Assembly: GCF_001672775.1 (NCBI RefSeq)
Contig: NZ_LZKJ01000125.1
Span: 1 to 64,000, forward strand
Source of the DNA: Mycobacterium kyorinense
Lineage (GTDB): Bacteria > Actinomycetota > Actinomycetes > Mycobacteriales > Mycobacteriaceae
DNA: 64,000 bases
Direction of reading: 5' to 3'
The notes beneath the pieces are model-generated. The model saw only the letters and a program-made list of their open reading frames with translations, was not told the origin of the DNA and did no database searches. The position numbers and the translations under genes are program-made. This document shows, in pieces, positions 54,198 through 64,000 of the stretch. The stretch's first letter is position 1. Every line of letters starts with the position of its first letter.

Positions 54198-54237
54198 CCC
54201 GACGAGGTGCACCGTACCGGGCCAGACAAGACGGTGT
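54198..54237 (+). ncRNA. guanidine-III riboswitch
   Basis: The sequence contains CCCGACGAGGTGCACCGTA, then CCGGGCCAGACAAGACGGTG, matching the compact guanidine-III aptamer including its ACGAGG and ACAAGACGG blocks. CCCG pairs with CGGG for one stem and CACCGT with ACGGTG for the pseudoknot. GGAGG and the exporter GTG follow within 15 bases, so ligand binding would act on ribosome access. Confidence 0.88.
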
Positions 54238-54251
54238 TGCGGAGGTGCGCG

Positions 54252-54566
54252 GTGGCCTGGCTGGTGTTGGTGGTATCCGGAGTGCTGGAAGCGGTGTGGG
54301 CGACGGCCCTGAACAGATCCGACGGCTTTTCCCGGTTGGGCGCATCGCTGGTTTTCGTTGTCGCGCTGACGTTGTCGATGGCGGGGTTGGCGTTCGCGAT
54401 GCGCAGCCTGCCGACCGGAACCAGCTATGCGGTCTGGGTGGGCATCGGAGCGGTCCTCACCGTCGCGTACGCCATGCTGACTGGAGACGAGGCAGCGTCA
54501 CTGATCAAGGTGATGCTCATGGCCGGTGTCGTCGGTTGCATCGTCGGCCTCAAACTGGTGAGTTAA
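54252..54566 (+). CDS. gdx: small multidrug resistance family guanidinium exporter
   Basis: The 104-residue protein has four membrane helices and the Gdx/SugE signature: the essential Glu in SGVLEAVWATALNRSDGF and LPTGTSYAVWVGIGAV. Gdx proteins exchange guanidinium for protons as dual-topology dimers. GTG at 54252 is chosen because GGAGG is 6 bases upstream and it directly follows a guanidine-III riboswitch, which fixes the function. The stop overlaps the convergent yihY gene by four bases. Confidence 0.9.
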   Translation: MAWLVLVVSGVLEAVWATALNRSDGFSRLGASLVFVVALTLSMAGLAFAMRSLPTGTSYAVWVGIGAVLTVAYAMLTGDEAASLIKVMLMAGVVGCIVGLKLVS

Positions 54567-55585
54567 CGCCGACGCAGCAGCCGCGAAAGGCCCAGTGCGC
54601 CAACGGCTCCGGCGGCCGCCGCCACCAGCGCCTGCCGAGCGCTCAGACCGTCGTCGGGTTGCACCCGGGTGGTGATCATCGCGGGCTCGGGCGGTTCTAC
54701 CGGCGCCGCGAGCAGGTTCTCCGGTGAGGTCGCCGCCCATGCGGTGGCGAACAACAGCAGCCGGGCGGTGATGTAGACGAAGACCATCAACCCCAGTACC
54801 GGGCCGAACGTCGCGCCGGCGGGAGTCTGCAGCACCGACCGCAGATAGATCGACCCGACCAACTTGAACACCTCGAACCCAATCGCGGCCAGCAACCCGG
54901 CTCGCACCGAGCTGGCGAAGCTGATCGACTCCCGGGGCAGCCGGGCGATCATCCAGGTGAACACCAGCCACGACACCACCACCGACATCAACACCGACAC
55001 GCCGCGGAAGACCACGTCCAGCCCCGGAACGTCGTGAATGCCCAGCCAGCCAAGCACTTTGGCCATCGGCGCGGCACTGGCCAGTGCGCTCAGCGCCAGG
55101 GTCGCCAGCATTGCGGCGAACGTGGACACCATCGCCACCAGATCCGACAGCTTGGTTCGCACAAATCCGGGTCGCTCGCCGCGCTGCATCCACATCGCGC
55201 TGAGCGCTTCGCGGAGATGGGCCATCCAGCTCAAGCCAGCCCACGCCGCGGTCGCCAAGCCGATCAGGCCGACTGAGGCGCGCGAGTCGATCGCGGTATT
55301 CATCAGGTCGACGACCTGCTGACCCAAGTTACCGGGCACACTGGCCCGCACCTTGCGGTCGATCTCGGCCAGTAGCGCGGGCCGACGAGACAACACGAAC
55401 CCGCCAACGGCGAATCCCACCATCAGCAAGGGAAACAGCGCAAAGATCGTGTAGTAGGTGAGACCGGCCGCGAAATAGTTGCCCTTGGCGTCGTTGAAAC
55501 GCTCGTTGGCTTGCATCACGCGGTCGAGCCACCCGTACCGCGCACGCAGTCGATCCAGAAGTCCTGGTTGGGCCGGTTCGCTCAT
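54563..55585 (-). CDS. YihY/UPF0761 family membrane protein
   Basis: The 340-residue protein has six predicted helices and family features YFAAGLTYYTIFALFPLLMV and the late FGPVLGLMVFVYITARLLLF. These proteins, once called BrkB or RNase BN by error, have no firm function. It corresponds to Rv3335c. It is co-oriented with and upstream in the chromosome of trpS, and shares its 3' end with the guanidinium exporter. Confidence 0.85.
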   Translation of the reverse strand: MSEPAQPGLLDRLRARYGWLDRVMQANERFNDAKGNYFAAGLTYYTIFALFPLLMVGFAVGGFVLSRRPALLAEIDRKVRASVPGNLGQQVVDLMNTAIDSRASVGLIGLATAAWAGLSWMAHLREALSAMWMQRGERPGFVRTKLSDLVAMVSTFAAMLATLALSALASAAPMAKVLGWLGIHDVPGLDVVFRGVSVLMSVVVSWLVFTWMIARLPRESISFASSVRAGLLAAIGFEVFKLVGSIYLRSVLQTPAGATFGPVLGLMVFVYITARLLLFATAWAATSPENLLAAPVEPPEPAMITTRVQPDDGLSARQALVAAAAGAVGALGLSRLLRRR

Positions 55586-55605
55586 GACCTCCGCATCGCC
55601 GCGGA

Positions 55606-56640
<1,035 letters not shown>

Positions 56641-56669
56641 TCACGCTGGCCACGGCCGGCACGCCACGG

Positions 56670-58334
56670 TCACTGGTCGAGCTCGTGATCCCAGGTGCTC
56701 GGCATCATCGGCGCCGTCGACCCGTCGCCGTAGGAGCCGCCGACCACCGTGGTCAGCCCGGTCGGCTGCGCACCGGCCGCCTTGCGTTCGGTCCCGGCGA
56801 ATCCGATAGGCCCCGCGCCCTGATCCGAAGGCACCACCGGCGGCTCTGGCTCCAGGTCCATGTATTCGTACCCGCGGCCCAGTTGCGTGACTTCCGCCCG
56901 TCGGTGCCGCCCACCCGGCGTCTGTTCGGCCATCGCCGCCGCGGCCGCCGCCGGCTGGGCAGCCTCGGCCTGCCGCGACTTCTTCCGGCGGGCGCTGGTG
57001 CTGGCCGCCCGCCGCGCATCGGCGGTCAGTCCACCGAGCATGTAGGCCAACCCGTCCATCGTCAGACCCACCGGGGGTGCTGACGGCGCCGGCGGCGGCG
57101 GCGGGGGTGCCGGCGGCGCAGGGGCACTCGCCGGCGCGGCGGCCGGCGACGGCGCGGGTGCCGGAGCGGGGACGGGCGGCGGGGTCGGCGCCAGCGCGAA
57201 CGCCAAGGGCGGGGTGGCCGGGATGACGGGCATGACCGGGATGCCGTGCAGGTGCAGACCCACGCCCACCGCGCCGCCCAGCAGTACCGGGGCGGCTACC
57301 AGCGGAACCAGCGGGAGCGTCATCAGCGGCAGAAACAGCGGCAGCAGCACCAGCGTCGACTCCAGCAGAGTCTTGAGCAGCGCGATGGTGTCGGTGATGA
57401 TCGTGCCGATCGCTTCGATGGTGGTGAACAAGATTGTGAAGGCGATCGTCGCGGGGTTACCCGTCGCGAAGGCCGCGGCAAGATCTGCCCCGATGAATCC
57501 GAAGGTTTGCGACAGCAGCGCAACGTAGGTTCCGATGTCCATCGGGTAGCCGAGCGCGAACGCGATGTTGGCCGGGTTGAGGTAGGTAAGCGGGTTACCC
57601 AGCACTGGCAGCCAGGGATCGAACCCGGCGAACATGTCCTGGAAGAACGGATCGCTCATCAGACCGTCGATGAGCGGTTGGAACACGCGGTTGTAGAAAT
57701 CGGTAAACCCGCTGTTGTTCAGCCAATCGAGCACGTCGTCCTGCCGGTCGGGGGGCAACGGTGACGGCTGATCGGAAGTGGCCGCCGAGGCGTCGGCTTT
57801 CATGATCTGCGGCGCGGGCGTGGTTTGCGGTGATGCCGCCACCGCGGCGGTAGCGACCGTTTGATAGGTGCCCATCACGGTGGCGGCCTGGATCCACATC
57901 CGCACATAGTCGGCCTCGTTCAGCGCGATCGGAATCGCGTTGATGCCGAAGAAATTCGTCGCCACCAAGGCTGCGTGGGCGGCGTGGTTGGCGGCCAGCT
58001 CGGCCAGAGTCGGCATGGCCGCCAGCGCACTGATGTAGGCCGTGGCCGCGGTTTCATGCCGGCCGGCTCTGACGGCGCTGTCGGTGGCGGCCTGCATCAG
58101 CCACGCCAGATACGGCGCATGTGCGGCCACGTAGCCCTCGGCCGTCGGGCCGTCCCACGTCCCGGCCTGCACCGCGCCCAACAACGCGGTGAGTTCGTCA
58201 GCCGCCTCGAGGTATTCGGTGCTCAGCGAATTCCACGCTCCCGCGGCCGCCAGCAGTGAGCCGGGGCCGGGGCCGCTGGATAGCAGCGTCGAATGCACTT
58301 CCGGCGGTGCGGCCATCCAGATCGGCGCGGTCAC
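56670..58334 (-). CDS. PPE-family protein, PPE2-like, PPW subgroup
   Basis: The 554-residue protein starts [20 protein letters not shown] and has the 180-residue PPE domain with [13 protein letters not shown] hydrophobic middle and a Pro/Ala-rich linker (about residues 375-425) follow. The end has GFAGT and APMMPSTWD, which define the PPE-PPW subgroup. Along its length it resembles PPE2 (Rv0256c) as I remember it, but the basic cluster reads RHRRAEVTQ where PPE2 has an arginine-rich nuclear-localisation-like run. A cobalamin riboswitch lies upstream, as for PPE2. No PE partner is adjacent. Confidence 0.88.
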   Translation of the reverse strand: MTAPIWMAAPPEVHSTLLSSGPGPGSLLAAAGAWNSLSTEYLEAADELTALLGAVQAGTWDGPTAEGYVAAHAPYLAWLMQAATDSAVRAGRHETAATAYISALAAMPTLAELAANHAAHAALVATNFFGINAIPIALNEADYVRMWIQAATVMGTYQTVATAAVAASPQTTPAPQIMKADASAATSDQPSPLPPDRQDDVLDWLNNSGFTDFYNRVFQPLIDGLMSDPFFQDMFAGFDPWLPVLGNPLTYLNPANIAFALGYPMDIGTYVALLSQTFGFIGADLAAAFATGNPATIAFTILFTTIEAIGTIITDTIALLKTLLESTLVLLPLFLPLMTLPLVPLVAAPVLLGGAVGVGLHLHGIPVMPVIPATPPLAFALAPTPPPVPAPAPAPSPAAAPASAPAPPAPPPPPPAPSAPPVGLTMDGLAYMLGGLTADARRAASTSARRKKSRQAEAAQPAAAAAAMAEQTPGGRHRRAEVTQLGRGYEYMDLEPEPPVVPSDQGAGPIGFAGTERKAAGAQPTGLTTVVGGSYGDGSTAPMMPSTWDHELDQ

Positions 58335-58449
58335 CGCCGGTCACCGGGAATCGCAGGGGATTTATCGAAATGGGCAGCCGCGACGGCCGGCCCTGACATG
58401 CATGGCATGGCGATTCGTCAGCTCTCTCGGGGTACACCGCCCCGGGTAG

Positions 58450-58620
58450 CAGGATGCGACGACGCGAGTGTCCTGGCTCTCGGATCGTTGCTCGCCTCGC
58501 CTTCCAGCTCGCAGCCGTGGCGGATGAGGGTCGCTCCCCGATGACAGTGGCGGGACCGCGCCGGACTCACACCGGCTTCCTGCAACGTCGTCGCCTTACC
58601 GGCGGAATTATGGCACGCCA
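58450..58620 (-). ncRNA. cobalamin (AdoCbl) riboswitch
   Basis: On the minus strand the conserved elements appear in order: GGTAAGG (58594-58600), GGAAGCCGGTGTGAGTCCGG (58561-58580), GCCACTG (58545-58551) and the B12 box AGCCAGGACACTCGC (58464-58478). A GGGG/CCCC hairpin around 58428-58446 and about 90 more bases precede the PPE start at 58334. It should lower PPE expression when coenzyme B12 is abundant. The exact ends are estimated. Confidence 0.9.
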
Positions 58621-58650
58621 ATCCCGCCATTCGCGAATCAGTCGCAAGAC

Positions 58651-58692
58651 GCCGGTATTGCGCAATTCCATCAGCCCAATTGCAGTACCGGC
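58651..58692. promoter_or_regulatory. imperfect inverted repeat between riboswitch and hydrolase gene
   Basis: GCCGGTATTGCGCAATT (58651-58667) faces AATTGCAGTACCGGC (58678-58692). The arms match apart from two extra bases and one mismatch. It lies in the shared promoter region of the divergent riboswitch-PPE and hydrolase transcripts and could be an operator or a hairpin. Confidence 0.45.
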
Positions 58693-58714
58693 GGTATCGC
58701 CATAGTGTCGGCGT

Positions 58715-59545
58715 ATGCGCGCGCCGATTCATGTGGGTACCGGAGAACCAGTCCTGCTGCTGCATCCGTTTCTGATCTCGCAGCTGGTGTGGGAGACCGT
58801 CGCTCAGCAATTGGCCGACACCGGCCGTTATGAAGTGTTCGCCCCCACGATGGCCGGTCACAACGGCGGGCCGTATTCAGGTACGTGGTTTCTGAGCTCG
58901 GAGGTCCTGGCCGATCACGTGGAGCGGCAACTCGACGAGCTGGGCTGGAACACCGCCCACATCGTCGGCAACTCGCTGGGCGGCTGGGTGGCGTTCGAAC
59001 TGGAAAGCCGCGGCCGGGCGCGCACGGTCACCGGCATCGCCCCAGCGGGCGGATGGACGCGGTGGAGCCCAAGCAAATTCGAGGTGATCGCCAAGTTCGT
59101 GATGGGCATGCCGGTGTGGGCCCTGGCCCGCTTGCTCGGCCCGCGCGCGTTGCAGCTGCCGTTCAGCCGCCGGCTGGCCACCCTGCCGATCAGCGGATCG
59201 CCGGAGGGCGTCAGCGAAAGCGAGCTGCGCGCGATCATCGACGACGTCGCCCACTGCCCCGCCTACTTCCAGCTGCTGATCAAAGCGCTGCTGATGCCCG
59301 GCTTGGCGGACTTGGCCAACACCGCGGTGCCCGCCCATCTGGTGATCTGCGAAAAGGACCGGGTCTTTCCGGGACCGAGATCCCACCGCTACTTCAGGGG
59401 CCAACTTCCCAAGGGCACGCAGGTGACTGAGCTCGACGGGGTCGGTCACATCCCGATGTTCGAGGCGCCGGGGCGTATCACCGAAGTCATCACCGACTTC
59501 CTCGACCAGTCCAGCCCGCCGATCCGCGAGATCAGGTCGAGCTAG
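58715..59545 (+). CDS. alpha/beta-hydrolase (Rv3337-Rv3338 region)
   Basis: The 276-residue hydrolase has the oxyanion region LLLHPFLISQLVW, nucleophile GNSLGG, acid in CEKDRVFPG and His in GVGHIPMFE. It is a complete alpha/beta-hydrolase of unknown substrate. In M. tuberculosis the same place holds two short genes, Rv3337 and Rv3338, that look like parts of one such protein, so this may be the intact form. CATAGT lies 8 bases before the ATG. Confidence 0.8.
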   Translation: MRAPIHVGTGEPVLLLHPFLISQLVWETVAQQLADTGRYEVFAPTMAGHNGGPYSGTWFLSSEVLADHVERQLDELGWNTAHIVGNSLGGWVAFELESRGRARTVTGIAPAGGWTRWSPSKFEVIAKFVMGMPVWALARLLGPRALQLPFSRRLATLPISGSPEGVSESELRAIIDDVAHCPAYFQLLIKALLMPGLADLANTAVPAHLVICEKDRVFPGPRSHRYFRGQLPKGTQVTELDGVGHIPMFEAPGRITEVITDFLDQSSPPIREIRSS

Positions 59546-59555
59546 CCTCGGGCGA

Positions 59556-60782
59556 TTAGCTCAGCGCCTTGTCCAGGTTCTCGGCGATCGTGTTGAGGAA
59601 CTCCTCGCTGGTCTGCCAGTCCTGATCCTCGCCAATGAGCAGAGCGAGGTCCTTGGTCATCTGTCCACCCTCGACGGTGGTGACGACGACTTCTTCCAGC
59701 TTCTGGGCAAACTCACTGACGTCCGGGGTGTCGTCCAGTTTGCCGCGGTGCTGCAGCCCCCGGGTCCACGCGAAAATCGAAGCGATCGGGTTGGTGGAGG
59801 TGGGCTTGCCCTCCTGGTACTGGCGGAAATGCCGCGTGACGGTGCCGTGCGCGGCTTCGGCCTCGACGGTCTTGCCGTCGGCGGTCATCAGCACCGACGT
59901 CATCAACCCAAGTGAGCCGTAGCCCTGCGCGACCGCGTCGGATTGCACGTCGCCGTCGTAGTTCTTGCAGGCCCACACATAGCCGCCCTCCCACTTCAGG
60001 CAGGCCGCCACCATGTCGTCGATCAACCGGTGCTCGTAGGTCAGTCCGGCTTCTTCGAACTTGTCCTTGAATTCCTCGTCGTAGATGCGCTGGAACTCGT
60101 CTTTGAACATGCCGTCATAAGACTTGAGGATGGTGTTCTTGGTCGACAGGTACACCGGGTAATTCTCTTGCAGGCCATAGGCAAACGAGGTGCGGGCGAA
60201 GTCCTGGATCGATTCCTTGAAGTTGAACATCCCCATCACGACACCGCCGTCGTCGGGGATGCTCACCATTTCGTGCACGATCGGCTCGCTGTCGTCGTTG
60301 GGCGTGAACGTCAACGTGACGGTGCCGGGCCGGTCCACTTTGAAGTTCGTCGCACGATATTGGTCGCCAAAAGCGTGCCGGCCGATGATAATCGGCTTCT
60401 TCCATCCCGGAACCAGCCTCGGGATGTTCGAAATCATGATCGGCTCGCGAAATATCGTGCCGCCCAGAATGTTCCGGATCGTTCCGTTCGGCGACGAATA
60501 CATGGACTTGAGGTCGAACTCCTTGACCCGGGCCTCGTCCGGAGTAATGGTGGCGCACTTGACGCCGACCCCGTGCTTCTTGATCGCATACGCGGAGTCG
60601 ATCGTCACCTGGTCGTCGGTGGCGTCGCGGTGCTCGATGCCCAGGTCGTAGTAGTCCAGGTCGATGTCGAGATGCGGAAAGATCAGCAAGTCTTTGATCC
60701 ACTGCCAGATGACGCGTGTCATCTCGTCGCCGTCGAGCTCTACTACCGTGCCTTTGACTTTGATCTTTCCGCCGTCAGACAT
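59556..60782 (-). CDS. icd1: isocitrate dehydrogenase, NADP-dependent, homodimeric type
   Basis: The 408-residue TCA-cycle enzyme oxidises isocitrate to 2-oxoglutarate. It is of the eukaryote-like dimeric class: SPNGTIRN for isocitrate binding, YDGDVQSD for metal, and [14 protein letters not shown] for NADP. AGGAGG lies 9 bases upstream of the ATG. The unrelated monomeric isozyme icd2 lies directly upstream in the same direction. The 131-base gap between them holds short stems (GAGAG-CA-CTCTC, GGGG-TG-CCCC) but no ORF. Confidence 0.95.
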   Translation of the reverse strand: MSDGGKIKVKGTVVELDGDEMTRVIWQWIKDLLIFPHLDIDLDYYDLGIEHRDATDDQVTIDSAYAIKKHGVGVKCATITPDEARVKEFDLKSMYSSPNGTIRNILGGTIFREPIMISNIPRLVPGWKKPIIIGRHAFGDQYRATNFKVDRPGTVTLTFTPNDDSEPIVHEMVSIPDDGGVVMGMFNFKESIQDFARTSFAYGLQENYPVYLSTKNTILKSYDGMFKDEFQRIYDEEFKDKFEEAGLTYEHRLIDDMVAACLKWEGGYVWACKNYDGDVQSDAVAQGYGSLGLMTSVLMTADGKTVEAEAAHGTVTRHFRQYQEGKPTSTNPIASIFAWTRGLQHRGKLDDTPDVSEFAQKLEEVVVTTVEGGQMTKDLALLIGEDQDWQTSEEFLNTIAENLDKALS

Positions 60783-60913
60783 CTGAGTCCGATCCTCCTA
60801 CCCGACGATTAACGCCGCCTTTGTGGGCAACCCGGTGAGCCTGCGGGTGAGAGCACTCTCGACCCAACACTACAAGGGGTGCCCCGGACCGGACGGTTCT
60901 GAACAATCCGGAC

Positions 60914-63157
<2,244 letters not shown>

Positions 63158-63383
63158 GGTCTGTCTCCCGGCGTCTCAAGTCAGATTGTCAGCGGCTCGC
63201 GGTGTCACGGTGGCTGCCAGTATCCCGTACCCGGTAATCGGCGGCGGTAAAGGGGTCGGGCGTTATCAAGGGCGTTTACCGTGCTTCCGTTCCGGTGGAT
63301 AGCCGTGCACCGAAGCTCCTCGGGCGCGCTGGCCGGGCGGGCAGCGTCGGCGAGTCAGGTGGCGGCGTATCGCCGGCGTGCGA

Positions 63384-63389
63384 TAAGCT
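63384..63389 (+). promoter_or_regulatory. -10 box of the metC leader
   Basis: TAAGCT lies 7 bases before the first base of the SAM-IV riboswitch, so transcription should begin right at the aptamer. The rest of 63158-63383 shows no ORF or other clear element. Confidence 0.5.
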
Positions 63390-63396
63390 TCAGGTC

Positions 63397-63518
63397 GGTC
63401 ATGAGTGCCAGCGTTCAAGCCCCGGCTTGCTGGCCGGCAACCCTCCAACCGCGGTGGGGTGCCCCGGGTGATGACCAGGTTGAGTAGCCACAACCGGCTA
63501 CGCGGCAAGCGCGGGTCC
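63397..63518 (+). ncRNA. SAM-IV riboswitch
   Basis: The leader begins GGTCATGAGTGCCAGCG and contains CCCCGGCTTGCTGGCCGGCA, AACCCTCC, GGTGGGGTGCC and GATGACC, the conserved SAM-IV core, followed by the GGCAAGCGCGGGTCC end. SAM-IV riboswitches lie before metC/metY-type genes in actinomycetes, as here. It should reduce metC expression when S-adenosylmethionine is plentiful. Confidence 0.9.
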
Positions 63519-63554
63519 GCCGTGACGGGCCCCCCGAGTAGACAGGGAAACCTG

Positions 63555-63599
63555 ATGCACGCCTATTTGGGCTGGCCCATCGTGTCTCACCGTTGCTGA
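63555..63599 (+). CDS. possible 14-residue upstream ORF, MHAYLGWPIVSHRC
   Basis: A short frame follows the riboswitch and ends 94 bases before metC. AGGGAAA lies about 5 bases upstream of its ATG. The last codon is Cys, which is of interest before a sulfur-assimilation gene, because cysteine-responsive upstream ORFs are known in mycobacteria. A chance frame is quite possible. Confidence 0.25.
   Translation: MHAYLGWPIVSHRC

Positions 63600-64000
<401 letters not shown>

Noticed and set aside
60783..60913. stems between icd2 and icd1 as a terminator or riboswitch
   Set aside because: The stems are only 4-5 base pairs, no known aptamer core is visible, and the distance suits an ordinary promoter region.

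Overview
This is high-GC actinobacterial DNA that can be assigned confidently to Mycobacterium. Most genes are recognisable orthologues, in order, of the M. tuberculosis segment from about Rv3289c to Rv3340: pcd, lhr, nei2, glpD2, lpdA, amiA1, deoD, pmmB, upp, sapM, add-deoA-cdd, sdhCDAB, sigJ, dacB1, sugI, nagA, trpS, icd1, metC. A PPE gene and small MIRU-like ORFs support the assignment. It is not M. tuberculosis itself: it has a monofunctional catalase (katE), icd2 next to icd1, a guanidine exporter and several inserted blocks, and no lat, phoY1 or complete amiB1. A non-tuberculous mycobacterium is the best reading; I cannot name the species. All comparisons with M. tuberculosis are from memory.

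Layout. 1-1.5 kb: a 71-bp inverted repeat, then small SigF-neighbourhood membrane proteins. 1.7-8 kb: pcd, a catalase block with a SigF-type promoter, an O-methyltransferase and a TetR regulator. 8-18.2 kb: lhr, nei2, two coupled small proteins, a pseudouridine synthase, glpD2 and lpdA. 18.2-20 kb: a cyclotransferase-like gene and a nuclease-like gene lying between 30-bp inverted repeats. 20-26.7 kb: amiA1 behind a 45-codon amiB1 remnant, deoD-pmmB, upp and sapM. 26.6-33.4 kb: an accessory catabolic island (GntR regulator, two Asp/Glu-racemase-fold enzymes, hydroxyacid dehydrogenase, amidase, DUF3830 protein, semialdehyde dehydrogenase) whose two divergent promoters share one GntR/FadR-type operator. 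33.4-37.6 kb: a FetAB-like ABC pair and the cdd-deoA-add salvage operon. 37.8-41.3 kb: succinate dehydrogenase. 41.5-47.9 kb: regulators, an AhpD-like protein, a methyltransferase, an esterase, sigJ, and a TetR-glycosyltransferase pair. 47.9-54.6 kb: aminotransferase, dacB1, sugI-nagA, DoxX/SnoaL and a guanidine-III riboswitch with its exporter. 54.6-64 kb: YihY, trpS, a PPE2-like gene behind a cobalamin riboswitch, a hydrolase, icd1, icd2, and a SAM-IV riboswitch before metC, which runs off the end.

The strongest regulatory reading is that the ECF41-type sigma factor SigJ (45.05-45.95 kb) has two exact consensus promoters in this window (TGTCACA, 16 bases, CGTC): one before the AhpD-like gene at 41.99 kb and one before the DoxX/SnoaL pair at 53.4 kb. 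Other signals are SigF-type promoters before katE and between the Rv3289c-like gene and pcd, three riboswitches of different classes, a family of intergenic hairpins sharing CGAGCG/CGCTCG ends, and many start codons placed 6-8 bases after a -10 box, as expected for leaderless mRNAs.
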